DNA of 64,000 bases from Paenibacillus terrae (GCF_000943545.1 NZ_JTHP01000002.1:62001-126000); one strand, 5' to 3'. Numbered from the stretch's first letter, positions 29,142-40,317 are shown. The notes: a model not told the origin generated them from the sequence alone. Numbers and translations are program-made.

Positions 29142-29509
29142 GTTGTTCCCCTCTCCTTAAATAATAAATTACTCAAAACTTACGAACTCCTGTAATGTTG
29201 CCCCTATATAAGATATCAGAAAAGAGGGGACTTTTTTTATTGTTAACAGAATTGTCGATTATTTGTCCGTTTTTTGTGAAAAACCTCTCTAAAAATAAAA
29301 TTTCTCTTGCAAATTCAAAATCTACTATTACTACAAAGGTGACATAAGCCAATACTATATCGAAGCATTCCAAGGAAGACAGACTGCTTGTAGCTGAAGT
29401 TTGTTCTTGCGATGTCAGGAAGCAAAAAACGGGGCTCCAGACAGTTTATTGTTCCACACTGTGCGAAGACCCACGTTGTTGTTTTTCTATAGATGTTTTT
29501 TCAGTTGTA
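29142..29509. other. AT-rich spacer upstream of qoxA
   Basis: This stretch must carry the qox promoter on the minus strand. It is AT-rich and holds several T and A runs, but no -35/-10 pair, palindrome or hairpin that I would defend. Confidence 0.4.
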
Positions 29510-29758
29510 TTAACTGCGCCCCTTCTCCTGATCTTCCTTCTTGCGGGCAATGACCAGCCCTTTTCCGATCATATAAATAAAAAATCCGCCAACGACACAT
29601 CCAATACCCACCATTAAATATATATTACGATCACTTAGATTACCTAAATTGAACAAAATAAGAATAATGCCCACAATCCAAGCGATCCAGGCGATGACAG
29701 ACACCGAGCGGCTCATTTGCTTTTCGTTCGATCCTGATTTTCTAAAATTCGAAGCCAT
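29510..29758 (-). CDS. Small two-helix membrane protein, unknown function
   Basis: 82 residues: a polar N-terminus (SNFRKSGSNEKQ), two transmembrane helices (about 20-40 and 45-65) separated by NLSDRNIY, and a charged Lys/Glu tail. I do not recognise a family. Start uncertain: the ATG at 29758 has AGAGGG 10 bases upstream, while a GTG at 29767 is also in frame. Stands alone on the minus strand upstream of qoxA; the 216 bp from its start to the bglA end show no clear signal. Confidence 0.6.
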   Translation of the reverse strand: MASNFRKSGSNEKQMSRSVSVIAWIAWIVGIILILFNLGNLSDRNIYLMVGIGCVVGGFFIYMIGKGLVIARKKEDQEKGRS

Positions 29759-29974
29759 ATCCTCCACTCCCTCTGGTCTAAAATTGTTGAAACGCCCTCT
29801 TCAGGTATTTTTGTCAGTATGCACAATCACTGTGAATTTATTCTTGATAGCCTCACCATACTTTTAGCAACCTGCAATTTCATCCTGGGTATTATTACCC
29901 CGGAGGGCTTGTTGTTCAAACAAAAGGGAGCGAAGACAGGCCAATGTCCGCTTTAGTATCAAAGTACATTTCTT

Positions 29975-31321
29975 TTAACGTCTGGTCTCCAGCCAGTTGT
30001 TACTTACCACATTTCGATACCAATAGTAGCTTTCCTTGGGGGTGCGGGCCAGAGTGCGGAAATCGACATGAATCATGCCGAATCTCATATTGTACCCTTC
30101 CGCCCATTCAAAATTGTCCATAAGCGACCATGCCATATAGCCTTTCACATGAAGGCCGTCATGAATCGCCCGATGTACCTGCACCAAATGCTGCTGTATA
30201 TAGGAGATACGGCGGTCATCCTGAACCTTGCCATTTACGACCTCATCGTTGATACAAGCCCCGTTCTCTGTAATGTAAATATCGATATTGCCGTACTTTT
30301 GCAAATAATGCAGGATCTCATACAACCCGCGCGATTCCACCGGCCAGCCGATATCCGTGACGGGGAATCCCATATTAATCTCTTCGGATTGAAGGAACCC
30401 GGCTTCGGGATTAAAACGATTGACGGACATAGCGTAGTAGTTTATACCGATCAGATCAATAGGTTCGCTAATAATGCCCATATCTCCTTCTTGAATCGGT
30501 ACGGTAGCTCCTTGCTCGGCGAACCAGTCTACCAGAAATTGAGGATACGAACCCTGATAGATGGGCTGGAGAAACCAGTCACTATGCAGGGAAACCGTAC
30601 GCGCACACGCCGCTTTGTCTTCCTCGGAAGTGCTATAGGGCACAGCCCATGAGACATTCGGCGCTATGCCGATCTGACCGCTGGTGCCCAACTCGCGGAA
30701 ACGACGTACAGATAGACCATGCGCAACCAGCAGATGATGCCCAACGTTGATGGCTGTCTGGAGATTGGTCAGACCAGGAGCATGAACTCCCAGCATATTG
30801 GATAAAAAAGCGATGCACCACGGCTCATTAAACGTCAGCCAATGGTGTATTTTCCCATGGAACTCACGGAACATCGTCTCTGCATACTGGACGAATGCCT
30901 GAATCGTGCGACGGTTTTCCCATCCTCCGGCATCTTGAAGTACCTGCGGCAGATCCCAGTGATACAGCGTACAAAACGGCTCAATTCCATTTTCGTTCAG
31001 CATATCTACTACGCGATGATAATAGTCCAATCCTTCTTGATTAACTTCACCGTCACCATTGGGGAATATACGCGGCCAAGATACCGAAAAACGATATGTA
31101 CGAATGCCCAGCTCCTTCATCAGCCGGATATCTTCTTCATAGCGATGATAGCTGTCACAGGCTACATTCCCGTTATCTCCGTTGAACACCTTGCCAGGCG
31201 TATGGGCAAAGGTATCCCAGATGGACAAACCTCTTCCCTCCTCCTCATAGGCCCCCTCGATTTGATAGGCTGCTGTTGCCGTCCCCCACATAAAGTCCTG
31301 CGGAAATTGAAAAATGGTCAT
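29975..31321 (-). CDS. bglA: GH1 beta-glucosidase BglA
   Basis: Intracellular hydrolase of unphosphorylated cellobiose and other beta-glucosides. 448 residues. Acid/base Glu166 in TFNEPW and nucleophile Glu352 in YITENGA; both numbers and the length equal the P. polymyxa BglA of known structure, as I recall it. It lacks the Ser...Lys-x-Tyr phosphate loop of the 6-phospho enzyme at 6260-7717. The start ATG overlaps the GH95 stop by four bases (ATGA), so the two are translationally coupled. Last gene of the oligosaccharide importer cluster. Confidence 0.96.
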   Translation of the reverse strand: MTIFQFPQDFMWGTATAAYQIEGAYEEEGRGLSIWDTFAHTPGKVFNGDNGNVACDSYHRYEEDIRLMKELGIRTYRFSVSWPRIFPNGDGEVNQEGLDYYHRVVDMLNENGIEPFCTLYHWDLPQVLQDAGGWENRRTIQAFVQYAETMFREFHGKIHHWLTFNEPWCIAFLSNMLGVHAPGLTNLQTAINVGHHLLVAHGLSVRRFRELGTSGQIGIAPNVSWAVPYSTSEEDKAACARTVSLHSDWFLQPIYQGSYPQFLVDWFAEQGATVPIQEGDMGIISEPIDLIGINYYAMSVNRFNPEAGFLQSEEINMGFPVTDIGWPVESRGLYEILHYLQKYGNIDIYITENGACINDEVVNGKVQDDRRISYIQQHLVQVHRAIHDGLHVKGYMAWSLMDNFEWAEGYNMRFGMIHVDFRTLARTPKESYYWYRNVVSNNWLETRR

Positions 31322-33807
31322 ATTTGCTCTTCCTCTCCATCAATAATAATCGAATGTCTGTCCGTTATTTCCTGCTCTTTGGTAAAATTCCATGACAAAA
31401 TGAATCCTCCATGCTTCGGATCAGGCTGAGCCTGCCGAGCATCTGCGCTAAACGGATGAGCACTGCGAATCGTGCAGCGTCCCGTCGGGGCGGATGCGTT
31501 AAGTTCCGCGCGGACGAGCCGGGAACCGGACCATTCCATGCCAACCGTCATCCCGCCATGCCCCCGCAATCCGCTGACCCGCCCCTCAGGCCATGCAGAA
31601 GGCAGGGCAGGCAGCAAGGTCAGCTCACCCGGACGGCTTTGTAGCAGCATTTCCGCGATACCCGCCGTCGCTCCGAAATTACCGTCGATCTGAAAAGGCG
31701 GATGAGCGTCGAATAAATTGGGGTAGGTCGAGCGCGACAGCAACGTGCGAACATACCGATGCGCTGCTTCGCCATCCTCCAACCGCGCGTACAGGTTAAT
31801 CAACCAGGCGCAGCTCCAGCCGGTATGACCTCCGCCATGATCGAGCCGTCGGCGCAGCGATATGCGGGCCGCCTCCGCCAGCTCCGGGGTATCGCGAACA
31901 TGAATTTGTCGGCCAGGGTACAATCCATACAGATGCGAAACATGTCGATGTCCCGGCTCCGCTTCCTCAAAATCGGTAAACCATTCCTGTAGCTGTCCGT
32001 GACGACCGATCTGATAAGGCAGCAGGCGTTGCAGCGTCTCTTCACAGCGGTTGCGGAACTCATCGTCTAATTCCAGCAGCTCCGCAGCCTGAATGCAGTT
32101 GCTCAGCAACTCCCGAATTAACGTCATATCCATCGTGGAGCCCATGGATATACTGCAATCCTCTCCATCCGGGGTTATAAATTTGTTTTCAGGTGATGTA
32201 GACGGAGAGGTCACTAGCCAGCCAGCCGGGCCTTCCACGAGCCAATCCATACAAAAGGCGGCCGCTCCCTTCATCAGCGGATAAGCTTGTTCCGCCAAAT
32301 AAGCCGTATCCTGAGTAAACAGATACCGTTCCCATAAATGGGCGGTTAGCCAGACACCCCCGAGCGGCCAAAAGGCCCAACTGGCATGGCCTCCTGACGG
32401 TCCGGCATACCTCCAGACGTCTACATTATGGTGGGCCGTCCAGCCTTGAGCGCCATAATGGATCGAAGCAACTCTGCGTCCCGTACGGCTAACTTCACCA
32501 ATCATGTGCAGCAGTGGTTCATGGCACTCGGCAAGATTGCATATCTCCACCGGCCAATAGTTCATCTGGGTATTAATGTTGGTTGTATAATTGCTGTTCC
32601 ACGGCGGCTGCACCCGGTCATTCCAGATACCTTGAAGATTGGCGGGCTGACTGCCTGGACGCGAACTGGCTATCAGCAAGTAGCGTCCATACTGAAACAA
32701 CAGCACCTCCAAATCCGGGTCCGCCTGACCTTCACGGTACTGCTCCAATCGCAAATCAGTCGGAATTTGTCTTTTTGTAATTTGATCCGTCCCGGCATCA
32801 TCCCCAAGCTCTAACTCAACACGGCCAAACAGTTCCCGATGATCTTGCTCATGCCGATGCTTCACCTGCTCGTATCCAAGCGAGACCGCTCTAGCCAGCG
32901 TAGCTTGGCATACGGCTGTCGGTTCCGTTGCATCACTGTCCGGTCGAGTATCGAATCCCCGGAATCCGGTAGCTGCGGCCAAATATATCGTGAGTTTATC
33001 TGCACCCGATACGCTCAGCACTCCATCATCATCCTCTGTCAGCGTCCCCCCCTCGGCGATAATCCGTGCCTGAATCGCAAAAGCCATCCCCAATTCATCC
33101 TCATAAACAACCGACTGCGGATGATCACCGTGATAATTGGATTCCACATGACTGGGCGCTCGCCCGGTCAACGTAATTAAGTCCCTCGTTGGTTCACCTG
33201 AAGAGTCATCTTCCTTATCGCTATCCCATTGGGATGAATCACCAAAATGTGCATCCTCGCCAGCCTCGGCTTCACAAGGATGCGGTGTAGTGATACGCAC
33301 GATTGCATTGATCTTGCCAAGCCTATCCGCAGTCAGCGATACCATAATAATTCCATCCGGCACACTGGCAATGACTTCACGGGTATAACGAATACCGCCA
33401 CTATGAAAAGTGACCGCCGCCGTTCCGGTGGCCAAATCCAGTTCGCGTTCATACTCCACGATTGCCCCAAGTCCCTCCTGTGTAATCCATAAATCGCCCA
33501 GAGGCTGATAAGCCTCCGTATCTCGACCCAGCATGTTCGTATTAATCAGATGTTCCGCGTCCTTGTATTTTCCGTCCGCAATCAGTTCCCTGACGGGCTT
33601 CAAATATCGCAATGCATCATACTGAACGCCATCCCTGGGAAATCCGGACCAGAGCGTATCCTCGTTTAATTGCAAACGCTCCTCCCCGATCCCGCCAAAT
33701 ACCATCGCGCCCAGCCTCCCATTGCCGACAGGCAATGCTTCCTCCCACACCTCGGCAGGCTGGCGATACCATAAACGCAGGGATTTTTGCTTTTCGCGTT
33801 GTCTCAC
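31318..33807 (-). CDS. GH95 alpha-L-fucosidase or alpha-L-galactosidase
   Basis: Cytoplasmic inverting glycosidase (no signal peptide). 829 residues. N-terminal beta-domain with [15 protein letters not shown] and LNEDTLWSG, then an alpha/alpha barrel. Likely catalytic residues by family knowledge: Asn410 and Asn412 in [13 protein letters not shown], Glu540 in TSPSTSPE and Asp708 in [13 protein letters not shown]95 members remove alpha-1,2-linked L-fucose or L-galactose; which one cannot be told here. An acidic, low-complexity insert near residues 180-205 (rich in Asp, Ser and Glu) is unusual. Coupled to bglA and downstream of an ABC importer. Confidence 0.93.
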   Translation of the reverse strand: MRQREKQKSLRLWYRQPAEVWEEALPVGNGRLGAMVFGGIGEERLQLNEDTLWSGFPRDGVQYDALRYLKPVRELIADGKYKDAEHLINTNMLGRDTEAYQPLGDLWITQEGLGAIVEYERELDLATGTAAVTFHSGGIRYTREVIASVPDGIIMVSLTADRLGKINAIVRITTPHPCEAEAGEDAHFGDSSQWDSDKEDDSSGEPTRDLITLTGRAPSHVESNYHGDHPQSVVYEDELGMAFAIQARIIAEGGTLTEDDDGVLSVSGADKLTIYLAAATGFRGFDTRPDSDATEPTAVCQATLARAVSLGYEQVKHRHEQDHRELFGRVELELGDDAGTDQITKRQIPTDLRLEQYREGQADPDLEVLLFQYGRYLLIASSRPGSQPANLQGIWNDRVQPPWNSNYTTNINTQMNYWPVEICNLAECHEPLLHMIGEVSRTGRRVASIHYGAQGWTAHHNVDVWRYAGPSGGHASWAFWPLGGVWLTAHLWERYLFTQDTAYLAEQAYPLMKGAAAFCMDWLVEGPAGWLVTSPSTSPENKFITPDGEDCSISMGSTMDMTLIRELLSNCIQAAELLELDDEFRNRCEETLQRLLPYQIGRHGQLQEWFTDFEEAEPGHRHVSHLYGLYPGRQIHVRDTPELAEAARISLRRRLDHGGGHTGWSCAWLINLYARLEDGEAAHRYVRTLLSRSTYPNLFDAHPPFQIDGNFGATAGIAEMLLQSRPGELTLLPALPSAWPEGRVSGLRGHGGMTVGMEWSGSRLVRAELNASAPTGRCTIRSAHPFSADARQAQPDPKHGGFILSWNFTKEQEITDRHSIIIDGEEEQI

Positions 33808-33922
33808 ATCAAACCCTCCCCCATTGAGACTAAACAGAGCGCCGATCCCGTATGAACCACAAGGACAAGCGCTCCGTCATTCCGACATCCATCATTTTGT
33901 TGCGCCTCGTTAAGTCAGCTCG

Positions 33923-35617
33923 CTATTTAGAAGCCTTGCCGCTCCACAATTCCACTCTGTCCTTCACCAATTGAGTATATTGTTGCTCCATTTGTACCGC
34001 TCCGGCAGCATCCAGCTCTTTAAGCATGTTGTCGTAGACAGTGTCAAAATTGGATGTTGGGGCCAAGATAGCCTCCGGTATACGCTTACGGATAATATCC
34101 GTCGTTTTTTTGAACGTAACGTTATAGCTGGATTCATTGTCTGTCGTCAGGTTATAAGCTGCGCCCCATGGCTTCACATCAAATTCCTTCTCGCTCGGGA
34201 ACAGTTCCTTCCACGTTTTTACGCCATACGCCTTGAGCGACTCCTTTTCCGGCTCCGAATAGCTTGCGATAATTTGTTCCGGAAATTTGGTGGTGTAATA
34301 GTTACCCGCAGGGTCCTTCACACCATCGCCGTAGTGTCCACTGATCAACGTGTACAGCTCCAGCCCGGTTGTTTTGTTGAAATTGGTGGCGTTGTTCGTT
34401 TTTTGCTCCAGCACATCAGCCGGAATGACGCGTTTGCCATCTTTAATTTCATAATGCTTTCCTTCGATTCCCCAGTTCACCAGCACCTGTCCTTCATCGG
34501 AGGCTAGAAAATCAAGGAACTTAATAGCCCGCACCGGGTCCTTGCAGCTCTCGGTAATGCCTACACCGTAACCGGACATAAAGCCTGTATCCTGAAAGGA
34601 ATGATCCTTATATTCCTCCGAAAGTGTAACTGGAAAATGTGCATAGCTGGCATCCGCCTTGCCTGACGTTTTTAACGCATTTTCAGCTTCCAGGTAGCCC
34701 CACTCCTGGTCAATTAGACCAAGAACACGCCCGCTGGCGATTTTGGATTTGTATTGGTCACTTTTTTGTACAAAGGATTCCTTATCCAGCAGCCCCTCAT
34801 TGTACATGTGGTTTAACCAGCGAAAATATTCTTTTTCCACCGGGCGCTTGTAATGGAGCTTGGCTTCAAATGTCTTGGGATCAATATTATATTCTCCATC
34901 GTCTGACGCTCCGGTCGTCTGGTAGGCAGGGTTGGTTACGGTAATCATGATTCTCCAGTCATCCGCATCCAGCGTGAGGGGAATTGTCTTTTTACCGTCA
35001 ATGGTCGGATGTTTGGCTACATAGGTTTTGAGTACGTTTTCATAATCCTGTAGCGTTTTTACCTTCGGATATCCCAGCTCCTTAAGTACCCTGTGCTGGA
35101 TTTCAAATCCACCCGTCGCATCAAAGTTCTTCTGACCCACACCTGCATACGTTGGGATGACATAGATGGCCTGATCCTTGTTGCTGTATTTCAGTCGATT
35201 CATGTAGGGGCCGTACAGCTTTTTGAGATTCGGCGCGTGATCATTGATCAGATCTGTCAGATCAATCATGGCCCCCGCATCCACGAGCTTGCTAATATTC
35301 GCTTTAGGAGAAACCAAGTCCGGGTATTCTCCACTTGCTGCCATCAAAGCAATTCGGTCATCTCCACCTCCGCCACTGACATCAAATTCCGCATTCAAGG
35401 TTACACCTGTTTTCTTGGTGATTTCCTTGCCTATTTCATCCTTCATTCCATTCCATTTCGGGCTTGTATCTGCTCCGAAGAAGCTAAACGTAATCGGGTC
35501 CGTTCCGCTGGATGAGCCTTCCTTCGCTGCATTTTGGCTCCCGCTACAGCCTGCCAGTGCAGTAAGTGATACCGCAAGCAGGGGAATAAGTGCAAATCTG
35601 GACCAAACCTTTTTCAT
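33923..35617 (-). CDS. Oligosaccharide-binding lipoprotein of an ABC importer (LplA-like)
   Basis: Extracytoplasmic solute-binding lipoprotein. 564 residues, the long LplA-type form. The signal peptide ends in the lipobox LAGC with the lipidated Cys at residue 24 from the chosen ATG (35617, AGGAGG 8 bases upstream). A Ser/Gly linker then leads into the binding domain; the block ITESCKDPVRAIKFLDFLAS is typical of these proteins. Third of three transporter genes; the GH95 gene follows after about 115 bp. Confidence 0.92.
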   Translation of the reverse strand: MKKVWSRFALIPLLAVSLTALAGCSGSQNAAKEGSSSGTDPITFSFFGADTSPKWNGMKDEIGKEITKKTGVTLNAEFDVSGGGGDDRIALMAASGEYPDLVSPKANISKLVDAGAMIDLTDLINDHAPNLKKLYGPYMNRLKYSNKDQAIYVIPTYAGVGQKNFDATGGFEIQHRVLKELGYPKVKTLQDYENVLKTYVAKHPTIDGKKTIPLTLDADDWRIMITVTNPAYQTTGASDDGEYNIDPKTFEAKLHYKRPVEKEYFRWLNHMYNEGLLDKESFVQKSDQYKSKIASGRVLGLIDQEWGYLEAENALKTSGKADASYAHFPVTLSEEYKDHSFQDTGFMSGYGVGITESCKDPVRAIKFLDFLASDEGQVLVNWGIEGKHYEIKDGKRVIPADVLEQKTNNATNFNKTTGLELYTLISGHYGDGVKDPAGNYYTTKFPEQIIASYSEPEKESLKAYGVKTWKELFPSEKEFDVKPWGAAYNLTTDNESSYNVTFKKTTDIIRKRIPEAILAPTSNFDTVYDNMLKELDAAGAVQMEQQYTQLVKDRVELWSGKASK

Positions 35618-35705
35618 GAACAAAACCTCCTGTATTCATATGATGACTTAGCCTGCAAAATAGCTGTTACTTTACCGCTGGGAATCCGGCTTTTATGATT
35701 TCACG

Positions 35706-36608
35706 TTATGATTTCACCGCACCCAGCGTCATGCCGCCTACAAAATACTTTTGCAGGAACGGATACACCAGCAGGATGGGGAGCGTGACCGTAATCGTAA
35801 TCGCCATTTTGATCGACTCTGGCGAGATTTGTGCCATTTGCTTTGCCATATCATTGCTGTTCGTCATACTGGAGCCGCCTTGCTGCGTACTTTGCAGTAC
35901 CTTCATCAGCTCAAATTGCAGCGTCGTCCATTGCGCAGCTCCTCCGTTATACAAATACGTATCAAACCACGAGTTCCACTGATTTACCGCCAAAAAGAGA
36001 GCAATGGTCGCCAATACAGGCTTACACAACGGTAAAATAATTTTCCAATAAATTGTAAAATCATTCGCACCATCCAGCTTGGCGGATTCCTGAAGCGCAT
36101 ACGGCAAACCATCCATAAAGGAACGAATGACAAATACGTTAAACGCACTAATCAACGTCGGAAAAATATATACCCAGAACGTACCCAGCAAATGCAAATC
36201 ACGCATCAAAATAAATACGGGCACCATCCCGCCAGAAAAATACATCGTCAACGCCAAAAACGTGGAAATGAATTTGCGGGCGCGAAAATCGACCCGACTC
36301 AGCGTAAATGCAAGCATGGATGCACAGATGAGTCCCAGCACCGTCCCCACCACTGTACGTAAAATCGATACCTGCAGTCCCTGAAGAAGACCGTCATATT
36401 GGAAAATCGTTTTGTAATTTTCGAGTGTAAATTGGCGGGGCCATATATAAATGCCCCCACGAACAGTGTCCGTCGAATTGTTCAAGGAAATCGCAAGTAC
36501 GTTCAGAAACGGATACAGCGTCACGACCACGATTAGAGCCATGAGGATATAGTTGAACAGATCGAACACCTTTTCAGACCTGGTCGCGTTAAAAGCCTTT
36601 GTCGTCAT
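35706..36608 (-). CDS. ABC importer permease, LplC/AraQ type
   Basis: Membrane permease. 300 residues and six helices. The EAA loop reads ESAKLDGANDFTIYWKIILPL near residue 195 and docks an ATPase. LplC-like proteins of this type pair with the permease encoded 15 bp upstream and the lipoprotein encoded downstream. No ATPase gene is present in the cluster; Bacillus relatives share one, MsmX. Confidence 0.93.
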   Translation of the reverse strand: MTTKAFNATRSEKVFDLFNYILMALIVVVTLYPFLNVLAISLNNSTDTVRGGIYIWPRQFTLENYKTIFQYDGLLQGLQVSILRTVVGTVLGLICASMLAFTLSRVDFRARKFISTFLALTMYFSGGMVPVFILMRDLHLLGTFWVYIFPTLISAFNVFVIRSFMDGLPYALQESAKLDGANDFTIYWKIILPLCKPVLATIALFLAVNQWNSWFDTYLYNGGAAQWTTLQFELMKVLQSTQQGGSSMTNSNDMAKQMAQISPESIKMAITITVTLPILLVYPFLQKYFVGGMTLGAVKS

Positions 36609-36623
36609 TTCGCAGCTCCCTCC

Positions 36624-37637
36624 CTACATGATGCTTTCTTTGGTCAGTTTTTTGAATATGCCATTTGCCGTAAACAACAATAGGATGCTGACCAGTGAGT
36701 TGAAAATACCAATCGCCGTCCCGTAAGAGAACCGACCCAAATTAATCCCGTAATTCAGCGCATACAAATCCAGCACCTCGGAATAATCCGTCACCAGACT
36801 GTTGCCGAGCAAGAACTGCTTTTCAAAACCGTTGCTCACCAGATGCCCAATCGCCATAATGAACAGAACGGCAATGGTCGAACGGATACCCGGTAGCGTA
36901 ATATGCCACATCTGTCTCCAGCGACTTGCCCCGTCCACACGCGAGGCTTCATACTGCTCCTGATCAATTCCGGTAATGGCGGCTAAATAAATAATCGTAT
37001 TCCAGCCCGTCTCTTTCCATATATCGGAAGCGGTTACAATATACCAGAACCAACTTCCCTTTGCCATAAACTGAATCGGCTCATCCACAATATGAAGCGC
37101 TATCAATATATCGTTGACGATACCTCCGTCGATGGACAGCATCTTTGTGACCAATCCGGCAACAACTACCCAGGATACAAAATGCGGAAGGTAAGATACC
37201 GTCTGCACGAAGCGCTTGAACAACATCCCCCGTAGCTCATTTAGCAGAATGGCAAAAAAGATCGGTACAACAAAACCAAACACAATGCCCATCAGGCTCA
37301 TCGCCAGCGTATTGCGTAATACCAGATAAAATCGTTCATCCTGAAATAGCTCAATAAAGTTATTCAGCCCTACCCATTTCTGGTCCGAAAAAGATTTGGC
37401 CGGCTTATAATTTTGAAACGCCATCGTCCAGCCCCACAGCGGAAGATAACTGAAAACAAACACCCATATGACGAAAGGAATGGACATAAAATAAAGGTAC
37501 TTTTGTTGCTTTACACTGTCCCACAAGCCTTTTTCTCCACGCCCGCGCTTCGGCCCGCGTACCTTGCGCGGTCTGCCCAGGTTAGACTCAGGAATCGTAG
37601 CACCAGCATTGGAAGCGGTTTCAGTTGATGATTCCAT
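36624..37637 (-). CDS. ABC importer permease, LplB/UgpA type
   Basis: Membrane permease. 337 residues: a basic N-terminal tail (RKVRGPKRGRGEKG), then six helices. The EAA loop reads EASRVDGASRWRQMWHITLP. The ATG at 37637 has GGAGGAG upstream; the frame extends 12 codons further. First gene of the lplB-lplC-lplA-GH95-bglA run, with a possible cre site about 50 bases upstream. Confidence 0.93.
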   Translation of the reverse strand: MESSTETASNAGATIPESNLGRPRKVRGPKRGRGEKGLWDSVKQQKYLYFMSIPFVIWVFVFSYLPLWGWTMAFQNYKPAKSFSDQKWVGLNNFIELFQDERFYLVLRNTLAMSLMGIVFGFVVPIFFAILLNELRGMLFKRFVQTVSYLPHFVSWVVVAGLVTKMLSIDGGIVNDILIALHIVDEPIQFMAKGSWFWYIVTASDIWKETGWNTIIYLAAITGIDQEQYEASRVDGASRWRQMWHITLPGIRSTIAVLFIMAIGHLVSNGFEKQFLLGNSLVTDYSEVLDLYALNYGINLGRFSYGTAIGIFNSLVSILLLFTANGIFKKLTKESIM

Positions 37638-37685
37638 AACAAGCTCCTCCTTGTATATAGTTACTATTATCATACTTTGCTGGCT

Positions 37686-37699
37686 TGAAAGCGGATACC
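37686..37699 (+). promoter_or_regulatory. Possible cre site before the oligosaccharide importer
   Basis: TGAAAGCGGATACC fits the cre consensus except at two positions. It lies about 50 bases before the first permease gene. No other signal is clear in 37700-37900. Confidence 0.4.
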
Positions 37700-37901
37700 C
37701 AACGAATTAGGAGAAAAATCAGTTCAAAATTAGATATCCTCTACCGAATTAAAAAAGCTCCATCCACTCTTTAAAATTACAAATATGTCCATATTTATCA
37801 GGCAATGTTACCTTTGTGCCGTCTAATTCTCAAAAACCAGAAAAACTTCTCAACAGACCCAACAGAGCTAATCGGGGTATAAAAAATGAACACAATGTGA
37901 T

Positions 37902-37940
37902 AAAAAAATAGCCTCCCCGCACAAAATGTGCTGGAAAGCT
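37902..37940 (-). terminator. Terminator of the cupredoxin gene
   Basis: On the minus strand, AGCTTTCC, then GCACA-TTT-TGTGC, then GGGGAGGCT form a stem with a small internal loop, followed by seven T. It lies 10 bases after the stop codon. Confidence 0.7.
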
Positions 37941-37949
37941 GGTATTGAT

Positions 37950-38366
37950 TTATTTTACCGTGATCGTCCCATAGAACATGTACATACCGCAGTTATACTC
38001 ATAGACACCCGGTTTCAGGTCTTTGACAGTAAAATAATTATTTTCGTGGTCCATAAAGACGTCCATTCCAAGCTTCAACGATTGTACTTCATCTATGCAA
38101 GTAAAGGATGTCGACCTCTTAAAATTAATTTTAGTCGGGACACCAGCTTTTATTTCAATATTTTTAGGATAAAAACCATCTCCCTCTACATTTACCGTAG
38201 CAATTTCATACTTGGCTCTGTCCGGCTCTTCTTGAACAGTTTTAGGTTGGCTAGCCGGAAACGACGACACGCTCCCCTGAAAATAAAATAAGACAAAACC
38301 GCCCACGATCAGGGCTACAACTCCAATGAGCATCAAGTGCCAATTTTTAGAGATGAATGTTTTCAT
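37950..38366 (-). CDS. Membrane-anchored cupredoxin-domain protein
   Basis: 138 residues: one N-terminal transmembrane helix (about 10-30), then a cupredoxin_1-type domain outside the cell. Likely copper ligands are the Cys in TSFTCIDEV and the motif CGMYMFYGTI near the C-terminus, the CGMxMxxG pattern typical of this family. It may bind or deliver copper; function not established. Convergence and spacing suggest a single-gene unit next to cydC, with its own terminator. Confidence 0.82.
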   Translation of the reverse strand: MKTFISKNWHLMLIGVVALIVGGFVLFYFQGSVSSFPASQPKTVQEEPDRAKYEIATVNVEGDGFYPKNIEIKAGVPTKINFKRSTSFTCIDEVQSLKLGMDVFMDHENNYFTVKDLKPGVYEYNCGMYMFYGTITVK

Positions 38367-38496
38367 GCAGATCAGTCCCCTCCAGTTGATCGTTCACGTG
38401 TAACACTTCAACTCTAGCCAGTATATAAAAGTTAATCAAAATTTAAAATACTTTATTCGAGCTATGTTGCACCGATGCTTGATCTTCTCTATTTCT

Positions 38497-40317
38497 TTAC
38501 AGACCGGGATGATCCAGTTCATACAGGTTGCGGTATCGGGGCTGCTCCTGCCAAAGCTGCTCATGACTGCCTCGCATCGAAATGCCGCCTTGCTCCATAA
38601 AGATCACCTCGTCCATATGCTCCATTCCGGTCAGATGATGTGTAATCCAGATAAGCGTTTTGCCCTCCAGCACACGAAACATCGTCTGCATTAGTTCATG
38701 CTCTGTCAGCGGATCGAGTCCCACCGTTGGCTCATCCAGTAGAACAATGGGGTGATTTTGAAGCAAAATCCGCGCCAGTGCAATTCGTTGCCTTTCTCCA
38801 CCGGAAAAGCGCAGGCCCGTTTCCTGCATCCGGGTGTCGTAGCCATCCGGCAAGGAATCAATCAGCGTTCCCAGTCCCACCTGCTCCGTTACTGCCCGAA
38901 CCTCTTCCAGCGTAGCATCGGGCCGCGCCAAGCGAATATTGTTCGCTACCGTTGTATCGAACAAATACGGTTGCTGGTTTAACACTGCAAACAGGCTGGA
39001 ATACGCCCCGCCTGTATACACGGGCGCACCTGCGACAGTGACGCTCCCTTCATCCGGCTGCAATGCACCCTGAATCAGATTCAGCAACGTAGACTTGCCC
39101 GCACCGCTACGACCAAGCAGCGCAACCTTACCCCCTTGCGGCACACGCAGGGAAATGTCGCGCACGCTCCATTCTTGCGTTGCTGCATAGCGGTAGCTCA
39201 CGTTGTTCAGCAGCAGTTCACCTGCGTTGCCCGATCGCTGGGCGGTAACATGTTCCGCCTCTATTTTGTCTACTATGCCTCCTGCTGCTTGCCGCCCTGT
39301 ATGCACAGAAGCCGAGGTTGAAAACGGTGTAGATGCGGCAGTTGTAGGTGTATGTTTTTCCGAATCTTTCAACCGTCGTAGCGAATCCTGATATTCCGGC
39401 GCATGGACCACCGCTTCTCCAGCGCGGACAAAAGCATCCAGCAATGGAAAAGCAACAAGCGCAAAGGATGCCAACCATGTTGCCTCTATGCGGTTCTCTG
39501 CTACCAGCCCTCCAGCCCATACGGTCATCATCACAATTCCTCCACCTACGACGCACTGTGCGATCCAATGAGAGCGCCATTCACCACGCCGAAGTGAATT
39601 TTCCACTACAGCAGCCTTGTTTTGCCGTTGGGTGAAGGAAGCCAGAAAATGTCCAGTCCGCCCACTCAGCATCAGATCACTCATGCCGAACAATGCATCA
39701 GTCAGCTCCTGATAGGCTGTACTCCGTTCCTGCTTGAACGTTCGTCGTTTAGCGAGCGAGGTCCACAGCGAGATGGCCGGGGCGATAAAAAGTAAAAATC
39801 CGCAATACAGCGCCATCATCAGGGCAAAGGTTCCGTCCATCCATCCGAGTGCTGAAATCCCCAGCGCATAGATGAGCAACGCCGATATCGCAGGCAGAAC
39901 CAGCTTCAAATATATGTTTTGAAGCTGCTCAATATCCTCCGCCAGCAAACCCAACAGATCCCCTGTGCGAAACTTACTGCGAATCATAAGTGCTTGCGGT
40001 TCTACCGCCCGATACAGCCGCACCCGCATACGGGACACGAGACGCAGAGCGGCATCATGCCCCACCAACCGTTCCAGATACTGAATGACTGCTTTACTAA
40101 AACCGAACGTCCGTACAAGCACAATCGGAACGTACACCATCAATATATTTTCGGGTTTTAAAGCCGAACGGGTAATCAGATGACCGGACGTAAAGAGCAA
40201 TGCGCCTGCACATCCAATCGCCAGAGCGCCCAAAAGGGCCGCAGCCAGAAAGGCCCAGAAATATTGTCTCAGATAAAATATAAACCAGCCTTGGCCGCTA
40301 TTGTCCGTGGCTCGCAT
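38497..40317 (-). CDS. cydC: ABC exporter half CydC
   Basis: Half-transporter of the CydDC pair, which exports thiols or haem-related compounds and is needed to assemble cytochrome bd. 606 residues: six helices, then an ATPase domain with Walker A GRSGAGKSTLL near residue 400, signature FSGGERQRIALARILL and VLLDEPTVGLDP. Overlaps cydD by 20 bases. The linker at about 325-350 is Ser/Thr/Ala-rich low complexity. Confidence 0.93.
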   Translation of the reverse strand: MRATDNSGQGWFIFYLRQYFWAFLAAALLGALAIGCAGALLFTSGHLITRSALKPENILMVYVPIVLVRTFGFSKAVIQYLERLVGHDAALRLVSRMRVRLYRAVEPQALMIRSKFRTGDLLGLLAEDIEQLQNIYLKLVLPAISALLIYALGISALGWMDGTFALMMALYCGFLLFIAPAISLWTSLAKRRTFKQERSTAYQELTDALFGMSDLMLSGRTGHFLASFTQRQNKAAVVENSLRRGEWRSHWIAQCVVGGGIVMMTVWAGGLVAENRIEATWLASFALVAFPLLDAFVRAGEAVVHAPEYQDSLRRLKDSEKHTPTTAASTPFSTSASVHTGRQAAGGIVDKIEAEHVTAQRSGNAGELLLNNVSYRYAATQEWSVRDISLRVPQGGKVALLGRSGAGKSTLLNLIQGALQPDEGSVTVAGAPVYTGGAYSSLFAVLNQQPYLFDTTVANNIRLARPDATLEEVRAVTEQVGLGTLIDSLPDGYDTRMQETGLRFSGGERQRIALARILLQNHPIVLLDEPTVGLDPLTEHELMQTMFRVLEGKTLIWITHHLTGMEHMDEVIFMEQGGISMRGSHEQLWQEQPRYRNLYELDHPGL

